Shown here one piece after another: positions 1 to 9,200 of a stretch of 28,852 nucleotides of DNA. Made by a program: the position numbers and the translations under genes. The notes under the pieces were generated by a model that had not been told where the DNA came from, searched no databases, and worked only from the letters and a program-made list of their open reading frames with translations. Every line of letters starts with the position of its first letter. The first letter of the stretch is position 1. The DNA is from a virus. The stretch covers positions 1 to 28,852 of the IMG/VR virus record IMGVR_UViG_3300033144_005945. One strand, written 5' to 3'.

Positions 1-1
1 T

Positions 2-292
2 AATAAAAAGATCCTTACCCTTTCTCGTGAAGGTGAAGGACAAAAACAAAAAGATATCGAGATCGCCAAAGGCTGGACAGCAAAGATTGCAGCCATCGGT
101 AAAGAGAATTATCTCGAATTGGAAAGGCTGAAGTTGGTCTTGGATGCCGCAGTAAAGAATCCCGAAATTGTTAAAGTTCCTATGACTCAGGTTCTTGGCG
201 GTGGAAATGACTTTACAGCTGGAATGGCAGTACTAGGTTCCAGTAATGTGGGCATGAGTTTAATGAAAAAAGCTCAAAAACCAATCAAGTAA
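2..292 (+). CDS. C-terminal part of an SPFH/flotillin-like protein (5' end outside window)
   Basis: An open frame enters from the left edge and stops at TAA 290-292, giving 96 residues. It begins with a charged helical stretch (REGEGQKQKDIEIAKG), then a helix containing AAIGKENYLELERLK, and ends in a glycine-rich tail (QVLGGGND onward). A charged helix followed by a short glycine-rich tail resembles the C-terminus of SPFH/band-7 (flotillin/stomatin-like) membrane scaffold proteins. The diagnostic N-terminal domain is outside the window, so this is a guess from general character. Codons are richer in G/C-ending forms (ATC, GCC, CTC, GGC) than in the virion genes downstream, which hints at a different origin. 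A strong terminator follows directly. Confidence 0.6.
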   Translation, partial: NKKILTLSREGEGQKQKDIEIAKGWTAKIAAIGKENYLELERLKLVLDAAVKNPEIVKVPMTQVLGGGNDFTAGMAVLGSSNVGMSLMKKAQKPIK

Positions 293-310
293 AAGCAGTT
301 TAATCATATT

Positions 311-353
311 AAAAAGTGAGGCAATTAGACCGTTTAATTGCCTCACTTTTTTT
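311..353 (+). terminator. Rho-independent terminator
   Basis: An A-rich 5' arm with GTGAGGCAATTA pairs with TAATTGCCTCAC across a short loop and runs into a T tract (346-353). The stem is about 16 bp. It closes the gene ending at 292. It also rules out a TTG start at 338 for the next gene, because that codon lies in the 3' arm of the hairpin. Confidence 0.9.
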
Positions 354-364
354 ACGGTGAGTAT

Positions 365-1261
365 ATGTCATTTGGAGAAAGAAGTAGAGATATGGGATTA
401 ACGAATTTGGGAGATGGAAATTTTCATTATGCCGACAGGAATTGTGAAGTAATGTATACTTATCTTAGTCATAATGAAGTCGAAGCATCAGTTATGTATT
501 TTCCTGCAGCAAGAATTCCAAATCTTGCAATCCATACAAGAAGGGATGATTCAGGAGATTGGAGATACACAGGATGTATAGTTTCTGACCTCTATAAATT
601 TGAGGGCAATGAGGCTATAAATAATGGCGTAAGAGGGTCAATAGCACAAATAGGTACTCCTATATTAAGAGAGGAAACTCTCATGTCAGACGATTTTACG
701 CGCATGCACAATATAATAATTATTCAAAATCCTACAAACATTCCTGCGGTTGGGGATATCTATCCTCAAATAAGTGTAGGTAATTCGTACAATGGAAAAT
801 GGTCTAAATCAATTACATTTGGAATAAACATCAAAGAAGAAAACAGAAACATTAACTTTGGTTTTCAGACATCATTGGGTTCATTAAGACAAATCCATCA
901 TCAACATCATGGCTCAAATATTGTATCACCTATTGGAACAATGATAGATAAATTTGCTGGAGATATAACTGCTCTTTTTGAATCAAACATCCATAATCGT
1001 CTTAGTGAAGAAGACATAATGAATACTCTTGATTTAGTTGAAAAGGCTGGAAAGAGAAGAAGGAATATAGTATCAACATATATTGATGAATTAACTGCTG
1101 ACAGTCCTATTAGTTCTTGGCAAATGTTTTTAGCTATTGCCAAGTTTTCAAGCACTGAAAGAAACCTCAATGCAAAAAGACTTCTTGAAGATGTTGCTGA
1201 AAGAGTATTGATTCTTCCTGTTGAAATGTTAGGTATGGTTGTTAAAGATGTTTCTATCTAA
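365..1261 (+). CDS. DUF932-like phage protein of unknown function
   Basis: This is a 298-residue protein. I chose ATG 365, preceded by GGTGAG, because the upstream TTG at 338 lies inside the terminator hairpin. The centre (about residues 140-180) contains NSYNGKWSKSITFGI. The C-terminal third has a helical run ending in SSWQMFLAIAKFSSTERN. This resembles the layout of DUF932 phage/plasmid proteins, which have a central NSYDGS-like strand pair and a C-terminal T-W-x-x-x-N-A-type helix. The match is by eye and weak. There are no signal peptide or membrane segments. It overlaps the next gene by 14 bases, so it is probably in one operon with the two zinc-finger genes and the hub gene. Confidence 0.75.
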   Translation: MSFGERSRDMGLTNLGDGNFHYADRNCEVMYTYLSHNEVEASVMYFPAARIPNLAIHTRRDDSGDWRYTGCIVSDLYKFEGNEAINNGVRGSIAQIGTPILREETLMSDDFTRMHNIIIIQNPTNIPAVGDIYPQISVGNSYNGKWSKSITFGINIKEENRNINFGFQTSLGSLRQIHHQHHGSNIVSPIGTMIDKFAGDITALFESNIHNRLSEEDIMNTLDLVEKAGKRRRNIVSTYIDELTADSPISSWQMFLAIAKFSSTERNLNAKRLLEDVAERVLILPVEMLGMVVKDVSI

Positions 1262-1550
1262 GGCGGAATATGAAGCTCTATTTCCAGACGGACCTTCAAT
1301 TATTTCGATTGACAGTAGTCCTTCTGTTGGGATTAAACTTCCAAACCATGTAGGGAAATCAACTTCTCCTCCATGCACCAATCAGTATGTGAAAATTAAA
1401 CTCCATAAATGCCCAGAATGTTTTAGTAAACCTGGTATTAGAAGGAAAGATCCAAAGACAGGACGATGGAAAGATGTGCAATGTTATAAGTGCGGTGGTA
1501 GTGGTATTATGGATTGGTTAACACAAATGATGCTGGGGATTAAAAACTAA
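1248..1550 (+). CDS. Small DnaJ-type zinc-finger protein, copy 1
   Basis: This 100-residue protein has two CxxC knuckles in its C-terminal half (CPEC and CYKC). The second runs into GGSGIMDWLTQMMLGIKN. The CxxCxGxG style is that of DnaJ cysteine-rich zinc-binding modules. The N-terminal half lacks cysteines except one near residue 44 and is not recognised. The start at ATG 1248 overlaps the preceding gene; its Shine-Dalgarno is weak, suggesting translational coupling. A TTG three codons earlier (1239) is possible. Its last 18 residues match those of the next gene, so the two are paralogous. The position just before the baseplate hub gene suggests a role in tail or baseplate assembly, but that is inference. 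Confidence 0.8.
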   Translation: MFLSKAEYEALFPDGPSIISIDSSPSVGIKLPNHVGKSTSPPCTNQYVKIKLHKCPECFSKPGIRRKDPKTGRWKDVQCYKCGGSGIMDWLTQMMLGIKN

Positions 1551-1747
1551 TGTTGAAGTGTTATGATGGTGTATGGATGGAAAAGCCATTGGAAGAAGAA
1601 GATTGTACATTTTGTGACGGGATTGGATTTCGTCTTATTAATGATGTTAATGATGATTACGGTGAGCATAAGGCATTTTGTAAATATTGTACTGGGTCCG
1701 GTAAAATGGATTGGATTACAAAAATTAAGTTGGGGGTTAAAAACTAA
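1550..1747 (+). CDS. Small DnaJ-type zinc-finger protein, copy 2
   Basis: A 65-residue protein whose ATG shares an A with the preceding stop (TAATG), so it is translationally coupled. It carries CTFC-DGIG and CKYC-TGSG, a complete two-knuckle zinc site, and ends TGSGKMDWITKIKLGVKN, which aligns without gaps to the end of copy 1 (GGSGIMDWLTQMMLGIKN). The final 30 or so bases are also similar as DNA. It looks like a tandem duplication in which this copy lost the longer N-terminus. Function unknown; zinc binding is a safe inference from the cysteines. Confidence 0.85.
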   Translation: MLKCYDGVWMEKPLEEEDCTFCDGIGFRLINDVNDDYGEHKAFCKYCTGSGKMDWITKIKLGVKN

Positions 1748-1773
1748 TCTCCAGCTTTTTTTCGCTTACTTTT

Positions 1774-1790
1774 TAGAACAAATAATAAAG
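1774..1790 (+). promoter_or_regulatory. Candidate late promoter motif upstream of hub gene
   Basis: TAGAACAAATAATAAAG lies 16 bases before the ATG of the hub gene, with an AGGAG ribosome site between. Near-identical sequences lie before the terminase, HAD/tail-tube and 27136 virion genes. The AATAATAAA half resembles the -10 box of T4-type late promoters. Confidence 0.55.
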
Positions 1791-1806
1791 ATTAATAGGA
1801 GTTACT

Positions 1807-3075
1807 ATGGCAGGATATGAAGAAGGATTATTTCCAGGTAGAAGCTATGATTTTAAATTGACTGTTAAGGATCAAGATTATAGCAACAATGTATATGGAG
1901 TGCGGTTTGTTAACTCAATGGCTACTGCTTATATGATGGTTATTTTAGATCTACATGTAATACCTGGTGATATGATTACAGATGAAATATTTGGTCAGGA
2001 TCCTATTACATTAGAAATGAAAAATATGGGAACTGGTGATGCTATAATAGAGGAACTATCATGGGATTTAATGTTTGTAAGAACTAATTATAGTATTTCT
2101 ATAACTGAGGAATCTCTTGAAAACGAAGGTAAGGGATCACAAGCTGATGCGGTTCCTGTTTCTATCCTTACTGTTGTAAGACCATCATATACTATTATGA
2201 CCTGGATGATTAATATGGTTTTTGGGTATGACTTCGCACCAAAGAAAATGCAATCTTTAATTGAAGATGTGGTTAATGAAACTCCAGGTAATTTAGAATT
2301 TGATACAGAAGGTATCAATGAAGAAGAGATAAGTCAGGTGCTTATGTTACCTACTACTCTATATAAAAATTTAAAATACATTGATAATACATTTGGGATA
2401 TATGATGGTCCTGCTATGATATATTGCGCTGGACCGTCAGGTAATGACATTTTTATTAAAAATTTACAAAAAGAAATTAAGAGAGCAGAGAAATATACAA
2501 TCTTCCATTTAGCTACACAAACTAAAACTGAAAAAGAAATTATTGAAAAAGAAGAGCAAACAATGGAAGGTAAAAGTTATTACACGCATTCTGATATTGA
2601 TACAGAAGAAGTCCAAAATCCTAAATGGAATAGTATTGGAAATAATATGGTTCATATTGTTAAACCAAATAATACACTATCTCATAAAATAGAGCATGAC
2701 TTAACTACAATTTCAACAGAAAATGGACTTGTTGATGAAGGTCCTGCTTTATTTCCAGATGTTGTTATTAATAGGACTAAGTATTATACTGAACATTCTG
2801 GGATGAATTATTCAGAAACATTTGCCAAGTCTATGATATCTAAGAAAATTTTTAATATGGCTACTGTTAAAATTACATTAGAAAGAAGTGTAAGAATAGA
2901 ACCATTATTAGAGATTGGTATTCCTATTAGATTCAAAACAAAGACTGCTGAATATATAGATATAACAGGAAAGTATATTGTTCACATGACTGACAATACA
3001 TTTAATAAAGCTCAAGGTGGATGGGAAGTGTTTACTGATATAAGTTTAATAAGGTCAACAAAATTAAAAAAATAA
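1807..3075 (+). CDS. gp27-like baseplate hub protein
   Basis: This 422-residue protein starts at ATG 1807 behind AGGAG. The N-terminal part is beta-rich (about residues 1-110). A middle section contains a hydrophobic helix around TIMTWMINMVFGYDF, then a hub-type segment LPTTLYKNLKYIDNTFGIYDG. The C-terminus (about 360-415) has RIEPLLEIGIPIRFKTK and a strand-rich end. This order of beta domain, helical insertion and late beta strands matches T4 gp27 / gpD-like hub proteins, which form the trimeric base of the central spike. It is followed by a terminator and is probably expressed late from the promoter motif at 1774. The family call rests on pattern and context rather than one catalytic motif. 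Confidence 0.7.
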   Translation: MAGYEEGLFPGRSYDFKLTVKDQDYSNNVYGVRFVNSMATAYMMVILDLHVIPGDMITDEIFGQDPITLEMKNMGTGDAIIEELSWDLMFVRTNYSISITEESLENEGKGSQADAVPVSILTVVRPSYTIMTWMINMVFGYDFAPKKMQSLIEDVVNETPGNLEFDTEGINEEEISQVLMLPTTLYKNLKYIDNTFGIYDGPAMIYCAGPSGNDIFIKNLQKEIKRAEKYTIFHLATQTKTEKEIIEKEEQTMEGKSYYTHSDIDTEEVQNPKWNSIGNNMVHIVKPNNTLSHKIEHDLTTISTENGLVDEGPALFPDVVINRTKYYTEHSGMNYSETFAKSMISKKIFNMATVKITLERSVRIEPLLEIGIPIRFKTKTAEYIDITGKYIVHMTDNTFNKAQGGWEVFTDISLIRSTKLKK

Positions 3076-3097
3076 CAAAAAAAATAAGCACAAAAAT

Positions 3098-3132
3098 AAT
3101 CTGGTTCCCCATTTGGGGAAACGATCCAGATT
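3098..3132. terminator. Bulged, probably bidirectional terminator
   Basis: AATCTGG pairs with CCAGATT. Nested inside, TTCCCC pairs with GGGGAA around an ATTT loop, with an unpaired ACGAT on the 3' side. On the minus strand the hairpin is followed by ATTTTTGTG, and on the plus strand by a T-rich stretch. It lies between the convergent ends of the hub gene (+) and a small minus-strand gene. Confidence 0.7.
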
Positions 3133-3172
3133 GTTATAGTTTTTCGTTTCCAAAATACTAGGGTGTAACATG

Positions 3173-3295
3173 TCAATATGTGAGGTTACCTCCTAAGTGT
3201 TTAAAGATAGTAATTAAGTTACTCTTCCTTTTACTAGTATTATAATTGTTCATGTTAATAACTCCTTTCCCGTTACTAGTATTAAACTTGTTCAT
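3173..3295 (-). CDS. Small 40-residue protein with duplicated start region
   Basis: The frame reads MNKFNTSNGKG..., 40 residues, basic and Asn/Ser-rich, ending in TGA. It starts at ATG 3295 behind AAGGAGTCACC. A second in-frame ATG (3253) has its own strong site, AAAGGAGTTATTAAC, and starts MNNYNTSK, almost repeating the first start (MNKFNTSN). The two copies of ribosome site, ATG and ACTAGT arose by a short tandem duplication. The gene is convergent to the hub gene and ends just before the bulged terminator. No known family. The strong ribosome site and terminator favour a real gene; the tiny size keeps confidence moderate. Confidence 0.5.
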   Translation of the reverse strand: MNKFNTSNGKGVINMNNYNTSKRKSNLITIFKHLGGNLTY

Positions 3296-3448
3296 GGTGA
3301 CTCCTTGTGTTCCAGAGGTTTCTCTTACCTTGAGAATAATAATCAAGATTCTTTTAGTTAATTTTTTTCTATATTAGCTCCTTAACGGTTTTGGTTTATC
3401 TCCCCTTATAGAAACTCCAAAATAAAATATGGAATTCCTATCATTAAG

Positions 3449-3460
3449 TAATATATATAG
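3449..3460 (-). promoter_or_regulatory. CTATATATATTA element (candidate non-late promoter)
   Basis: On the minus strand this reads CTATATATATTA inside ATCTATATATATTACTT, a 17-base string that is repeated exactly at 19011-19027. It faces the small minus-strand gene and lies 39 bp from the divergent TAGAACA motif. Confidence 0.4.
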
Positions 3461-3499
3461 ATTCAATGGTTTATATAAGATCTTATATTTGGGTATATT

Positions 3500-3516
3500 T
3501 AGAACAAATATAAAAT
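3500..3516 (+). promoter_or_regulatory. Candidate late promoter motif upstream of terminase
   Basis: TAGAACAAATATAAAAT lies 39 bases before the terminase ATG. It is one of four close copies of TAGAACAAATAATAAA found before virion genes. Confidence 0.55.
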
Positions 3517-3555
3517 AGGGATACAACATCCCGTATTAAAAAGGACTATACTTTA

Positions 3556-5226
3556 ATGATGACAACCGAAATTACTAAAGCAGAAAAGAATAAACGAAGC
3601 CTTCAAGTAGGCGCTGAAAAGTTTATTAATGAATATTTGAGGTGTAAGAATTCGTTTTTATATTTTTGCTCACGGTACATCAAGATTGAACAAGTAGGTG
3701 GAGATGTTGCAATGCATCCCTACGGTCCTCAAAAGAATTTAATTAATACTATACAAAATGATAACTTTGTCTTGGTGTTAAAATCAAGGCAGATTGGTAT
3801 ATCAACAATCATCCAAGCATATTGTACATGGTTAACATCATTCTATGACAATGTTGTAGTAGGTATTATTTCAAAAGATGCTGCTGAAGCTACAGACTTC
3901 GCAAGAAAAATTAGGGGTATGGTTGATAAATTACCTAAATGGATGTCACCTGGATATGATAAATATACAGAGCAATCATTCATTTTAAAGAACGGAAGTA
4001 AGGTTTATGCTTCTCCTGTTAACCCAAATGCTCCAGAAAAGACTCTTCGTGGTAAAGCTATTACATTCCTAGTAATAGATGAGGCTGCCTTCATTAAATT
4101 TATTGACGATGCATGGACTTCAATGGTACCAGCATTATCAACATCACAAATGCATGCTAGAAAAAATGATGTTCCTTATGGAACAATTGTTCTTTCAACT
4201 CCTAACAAAACAGTTGGAACAGGTAAATGGTTCTATGAAAAATATTCTAAAGCAGAAGGGAATGATGATATATTCACACCTTTTGTTATACATTGGAAAG
4301 ATGTTGAAGAACTGGCTTCTGATCCTGATTGGTATGAAACTCAGTGTCAGTTGTTTGATAACGATCCTAAAAAGATTGAACAAGAGCTTGAACTCAAATT
4401 TTTAGCTACATCTGGTTCATTCTTTGATGATGAAACAACAAGACAATTACAAGAGATAAACGAAAAGCCAGTTGAAACACAAAAGTTATTTAATGGTGAA
4501 GGATGGAGATATGCACCAGCTGAACTAGGAAGATATTATATAACAGGAGTTGATACAGCTCCAGAACATGGTGAAGATTTTTCTGCCCTATCTGTTTGGG
4601 ACTATCAAACATTAGAACAAGTATATGAATATCAAGGTAAATGTAAAGTTGAAGATTTTGTTAAAGTTGTTAAAGCTGTAATTAGTCAATACCCAGGATT
4701 AGTAGTAGTAGAATCAAACTCTTATGGAAACCAAGTTGTTGAAGCTATAAATAGTAGTGAGTATTCTGCAATGCTATATAAAGAAAAACGAGGATCTACA
4801 AAGAAATTAGTTGCTGGTTTGAGTACTAATTCAAAGACAAGACCTTTAATGATTGATGCTTTATATTCTTATGTATCTCAATTCACAGAAGGAGTTAAAT
4901 CTAAAAGGTTAATATTAGAATTGATTGGTCTAATATCAAAAACAAACGGAAGGGTTGAAGCAGACACAGGATGTCACGATGACTTAGTTTTCTCTGCTGC
5001 TCTAGCGTTTTATGTTCATAAATGGGATCCTCCAATGATGTTACAGACAGCATCAACTGCTTTAATGAGAGGAGATTTGAATGATGTTTTAAGTATGAAT
5101 GATGGGATACTTTCTCATTCACCTCAAGCAGGTATGCTGAAAAAAATTAAGAAAGAATTAGATGAAGTTGAACCAGGAACAGATATGCAATTTGTTGACA
5201 TTCTATCTATGTACCAAAATAATTAA
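3556..5226 (+). CDS. Terminase large subunit (DNA-packaging ATPase/nuclease)
   Basis: This 556-residue motor cuts concatemeric phage DNA and pumps it into the prohead. The ATPase domain has a Walker-A-like loop KSRQIGIST at 76-84, Walker B FLVIDEAAFI with D175-E176, and coupling motif LSTPN at 213-217. The C-terminal RNase H-like nuclease domain shows D333 in GVDTAPEHGEDFS, E386 in VVVESNSYG and D475-D476 in GCHDDLVFS. These are the expected three acidic clusters. The length is close to T4 gp17 and other headful-type terminases. Translation can start at ATG 3556 or the adjacent ATG 3559. No small-subunit gene is recognisable beside it. Tail genes, not head genes, follow. Confidence 0.97.
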   Translation: MMTTEITKAEKNKRSLQVGAEKFINEYLRCKNSFLYFCSRYIKIEQVGGDVAMHPYGPQKNLINTIQNDNFVLVLKSRQIGISTIIQAYCTWLTSFYDNVVVGIISKDAAEATDFARKIRGMVDKLPKWMSPGYDKYTEQSFILKNGSKVYASPVNPNAPEKTLRGKAITFLVIDEAAFIKFIDDAWTSMVPALSTSQMHARKNDVPYGTIVLSTPNKTVGTGKWFYEKYSKAEGNDDIFTPFVIHWKDVEELASDPDWYETQCQLFDNDPKKIEQELELKFLATSGSFFDDETTRQLQEINEKPVETQKLFNGEGWRYAPAELGRYYITGVDTAPEHGEDFSALSVWDYQTLEQVYEYQGKCKVEDFVKVVKAVISQYPGLVVVESNSYGNQVVEAINSSEYSAMLYKEKRGSTKKLVAGLSTNSKTRPLMIDALYSYVSQFTEGVKSKRLILELIGLISKTNGRVEADTGCHDDLVFSAALAFYVHKWDPPMMLQTASTALMRGDLNDVLSMNDGILSHSPQAGMLKKIKKELDEVEPGTDMQFVDILSMYQNN

Positions 5227-5236
5227 GGAGAATTAA

Positions 5237-6259
5237 ATGCCTGTAAATCTACCAGACACATATCCAGGTGATATACGAGGTCCTATAAATAGCCCTTTGG
5301 ATGATGAAGATCCAAACAAACCTACTTATAATCCAGACGAAGAGATAGATCAAATGAAAGGTGAGAAAGGTTTGTCAGAACTTATGAATATGCCTATCAA
5401 CGCTGTCCATGTATCAACCATTGATGGACAAAAATTATATTCAAGTGATAAGCTGAAAGATAACTTCGTTAAGGCAATGGCTAAATCTAAAAAGCTAAAA
5501 AGTATAAATAGTACAGTAGCTAAATATGTTGAGAACGGAACTATAAATGTATGTTGGATGACAAATAACCCTGCAAAGTTTATATTTACTAAAATATTCT
5601 TAGGTGGAGTGGGATCTATTCTAGGTTTTTATAATCCCGATGATCATAAAATGTATTTGATGATAGACTCAAATACAAACATATTTGGATTTGCTTCAAA
5701 TAAAAATTTATCAGAATTAGTACTGCATGAATCAATGCACATGGCTGCAAGGTCAATGAAAACCTCATTCATTAAATTGTTTGAAAACGAATTGACTGCG
5801 TACTATGCTGCTTTATTTAAAGAGATATTTCAAATAGAAAAGAAACAAAATATTGATAAGGAAGCAAAAGAAATATATGAGTGGCTTTTCAAAATGAGAA
5901 TGGCACTTAAAGGAATGACATTAGGTCCTTATATCAATAAATATCATGAGTTACTTGGGAATAAATTTAAACATCTAACTCAAAACCCTGAGCAATTTGA
6001 GGATACAAAAAACTTATACTTAGCTTTATTGTCTATATATTTTAAAAGTCCAAAAGCCTATGTTCAAATATACTATAAGTATCCTCAAATAATAAAACCG
6101 TTATATAACTCATATAACGCAATAGAGAAGATGCCTGCTAAAGCTGTTAGGTTTTTAGCAGTTCAAGAAATGTTTACTCCTTCTGAAGTTATTGCCATTT
6201 ACTCAGAATATACAAAAAGCTTATCCAAAATATATCAAGCATTTAATAAGATCAAGTAA
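5237..6259 (+). CDS. HEXXH zincin-like putative metallopeptidase, virion operon
   Basis: This 340-residue protein starts behind AAGGAG. An acidic, proline-rich N-terminus (about 1-45) is followed by a core with LHESMHMAAR. H164-E165-x-x-H168 is the zinc-binding/catalytic motif of gluzincin-type metallopeptidases. E183 or E185 in FENELTAYY, 15-17 residues after the second His, could be the third zinc ligand. The C-terminal half is helical. There is no signal peptide. It lies between terminase and tape measure in a tight operon, so it may process or accompany virion proteins. The usual phage prohead protease is a serine enzyme (S73/S78), so this would be different. Catalytic activity is inferred from the motif only. 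Confidence 0.8.
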   Translation: MPVNLPDTYPGDIRGPINSPLDDEDPNKPTYNPDEEIDQMKGEKGLSELMNMPINAVHVSTIDGQKLYSSDKLKDNFVKAMAKSKKLKSINSTVAKYVENGTINVCWMTNNPAKFIFTKIFLGGVGSILGFYNPDDHKMYLMIDSNTNIFGFASNKNLSELVLHESMHMAARSMKTSFIKLFENELTAYYAALFKEIFQIEKKQNIDKEAKEIYEWLFKMRMALKGMTLGPYINKYHELLGNKFKHLTQNPEQFEDTKNLYLALLSIYFKSPKAYVQIYYKYPQIIKPLYNSYNAIEKMPAKAVRFLAVQEMFTPSEVIAIYSEYTKSLSKIYQAFNKIK

Positions 6260-6270
6260 GGAAATAAAAC

Positions 6271-9200
6271 ATGCCAGACGAAATTAAACAAACAGAACAA
6301 CAACTCAAGACTGCTGAGCAGAAACTTGAGAGACAAATTGAGAGAGTCCAAAATGTCAGTTCTGTATCTGCTGCGTTGATGAAGATGCAAAAGAAGCCAG
6401 AAGTAATTGTAAAGGAAGATATTGATTCTAAAGAAGATACTAAAGTTATCATTGGATCATTAAACTTTGCAATGAAAAATCTAGCAAGGGCTTCTGTTAG
6501 TCTTGCAGATGGTGCGAAACGAATAACAATTGAATCTGCAAAAGGAATTAGAAATTTATCAATATCTGGAAGTAGAGCTATAGTTGATGCTTCTGGTCAG
6601 TATGCTAAAGCTATAGGAGAAGATATAAATGTTAATAGACAAAACCTTATGGTAATGTCTATTGGAAAGATAAGCCCAGTTGTTGGATACGCTACAGCTA
6701 AGTTATTTGAAACAGAAGTATTTAAAGACATGACTCAAAATGTCAAGACAAAGCTTGGAGATTCTATATCAGCTGTAGGTCATAAGTTTAAAGATATTGC
6801 ATCTCAAGGGTTTGAAAAGAGTAAAGAAGCAGTAACAAGTATCGTTGACAGAGTTAAAGGTGCTGACAGACAACCTAAAGAAAGAATTAAAGAAGCTAAG
6901 ACAACTGCTGGCGCTGCAAAGCAAGCACTAAGCGAAAAGCTTGAATCAGTTTTATCAGATGCGGATAGTAACAAAGAAGTAAAACAAAAGATTGAAGCAA
7001 TTGAAAAGAAAATACCACACCTTCAAGAGGGTGGTTTGGTTACAAAGACTGGTATAATTAAGGCGCATGCTGGAGAGCTTGTAGCTCCAGTAAAAAATGT
7101 TACTGATACTCTTCTTGAAGCTCTTAATAGAAATATAGATAAACGAGGAATGCAGGAAGAAGACTATAGCACTCAGTTTAGGTTATCGCCTGCACAGAAA
7201 GCGAACCAAAGCATGTTAGCTAGTATTAAAGATGCGATAATCTTAACTGAAAAACGTCAGTATGGACTTCAAGAAAAGATCTTTTATAAACAAGAACAAG
7301 AAAAGTCTAGGAATCCATTAAAAACCTTTGTAAATATGTATAAACAAGAGGCTCAGACACATCAGAGACCTTGGCAAGAAAGGTTACTTAGAGAAATGGT
7401 TCTTGTTAAATTAGGTATATATGGTAAGCAACAAGACTTAATGAAAGTTGCTTGGGAAAAGACTTTACTTGAGCATCCTGTGCTAAGATACTTAACTACA
7501 GCTACTAAGAAAATAGCAAAGGGGATGTTTGTTGGAATTACATTTCCATTTAGAAAAAGAGGTGGGTATGAAGGAGATGTTCCTACAGGTGGTCAGGCAC
7601 TAGAGACCTCTGCTCAAATTTTAGGTTTAACTTATGCAGGTCAAATGTATAGGTTAGACCAAATGATTGCAGAATCTAAAAGGAGTGCAGAAGGGATTGA
7701 TGCTATTTCAACTCACTTCACTGGAGACGAAAGACAAAAAGAAAAAGATGTAGTGAGAAAGCAATGGACTATTTTCCAAAAAGGGCTTAGAGGTATTGCA
7801 GCTCCTATTGAATGGGCTGTTAAGAAAACATTACCAGAAAAGTTATCAGAGGCTCTTACAAAGAAAAGAACTAAAAAAGGAGCATTAATAGATATCGTAA
7901 CAAACAGTACTAATATGATGTCTAAGCTTCTTTTTGGTATTGATATTAAAGAAATACTAAAAAATAAAGCCGAAGCTGAAAGTGAGACAGAGGATAGACA
8001 ATTAACAATACAAGAGTTATTGCAAGGTATACATGATCATACTGAATTACTTGCTCAATATGCAGGAGTTGGAGTTGGAGCTGGAGCTGGTACAATAGAA
8101 GGAAAAGCAGCAGAAGCTATTACTCCTTATACACAAAATAAGATCAATGAAATAAAAGAAAGAATTTCTTTGGAACAATATCACCGCGAAAAAGGCGAAG
8201 AAGAAACACCAAAGAAGAAAACTAAAATATGGGAAGATTTTAAATTCGCATTTAAACAAGTTGAAGCTGAGAAGACTGCTAAAGAGGGTAAGGATCGAAA
8301 GAAATCTTGGAAATACTTATCAGAGATCGCATCTAGAAAAGATCCATTCCCTACATTCAGAAAAATGTTAGGTCTGCAAAAGAAACAATCAAAGACCATG
8401 GGATTCATTTCTAAATATACTAAGAAAATGATGAGCGGTATTAGAAGACTTAGGTTTGGACTTGGTAAAAAATTGAGAGGTATAGGAAGTTCATTAATGA
8501 CATTTGGTTTAATGATTATGGGAGTAATAAAAACATCAATTGGATGGTTACTAACTCCATTAAAAGCTGTTAGAAGATTAATGGGTACATTAGTAATGGC
8601 ATTTGCAAGAGGAGGACTTGGTGGGTTAATTAGATCAGGGATACCAGCATTAATGAAATTGATTTCTCCTATGATTCCAGCTATAATATCAGTTGCATTA
8701 CCAGCAATAGCTCTTGCGGGTGCTGCGTATGCTGGAGCTAAGATTGGTGGTTATGCATGGAATAAATGGATTAAGCCAATAGTAGATTCAAATTTCAAAG
8801 AAATGATGGGTAAAGCTGACAAATCCAGAATGAAGGGCGATGTTTCCATGCAGGATAAAGCCAAAGATATAGCATCTGGTAAATTAACAAGAGAACAAGA
8901 AGCGAAAAATATTCAAGAAATAAAGATGAAAAAGTCGATGGCTATGGGTCATGACGTAAAAATGGCTTCTCTTCGTCGTGTAAAAATGGATGCTGACCCA
9001 GAAGAATATCAAGCAGTCACTCAAGCTCAACGAGAATATATGGGTAGACGAATAGGTGACTACTTACCTTATGGATATGCTCAAGTTGATGAAATGAGAC
9101 AGAAGTGGATTAGGATAGGAAACATGGACGACATGGACTGGTTAGATAGGCCAGAAGATTATGGAATCCGAAGAGAAAAAACATTCCTAGAATTTTTGAA

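Larger units (their letters stand above)
3296..3555. other. Divergent intergenic control region
   Basis: No credible ORF is present between the small minus-strand gene and the terminase. The stretch is very AT-rich. It contains the CTATATATATTA element (minus, 3449-3460), the TAGAACA element (plus, 3500-3516) and TATAGATTCAATG (3456-3468), which recurs upstream of the tail sheath gene. It probably carries promoters for both directions. Confidence 0.6.

Noticed and set aside
338-364. TTG start at 338 for the DUF932-like gene
   Set aside because: It lies in the 3' arm of a strong terminator hairpin; ATG 365 with its own ribosome site is better.
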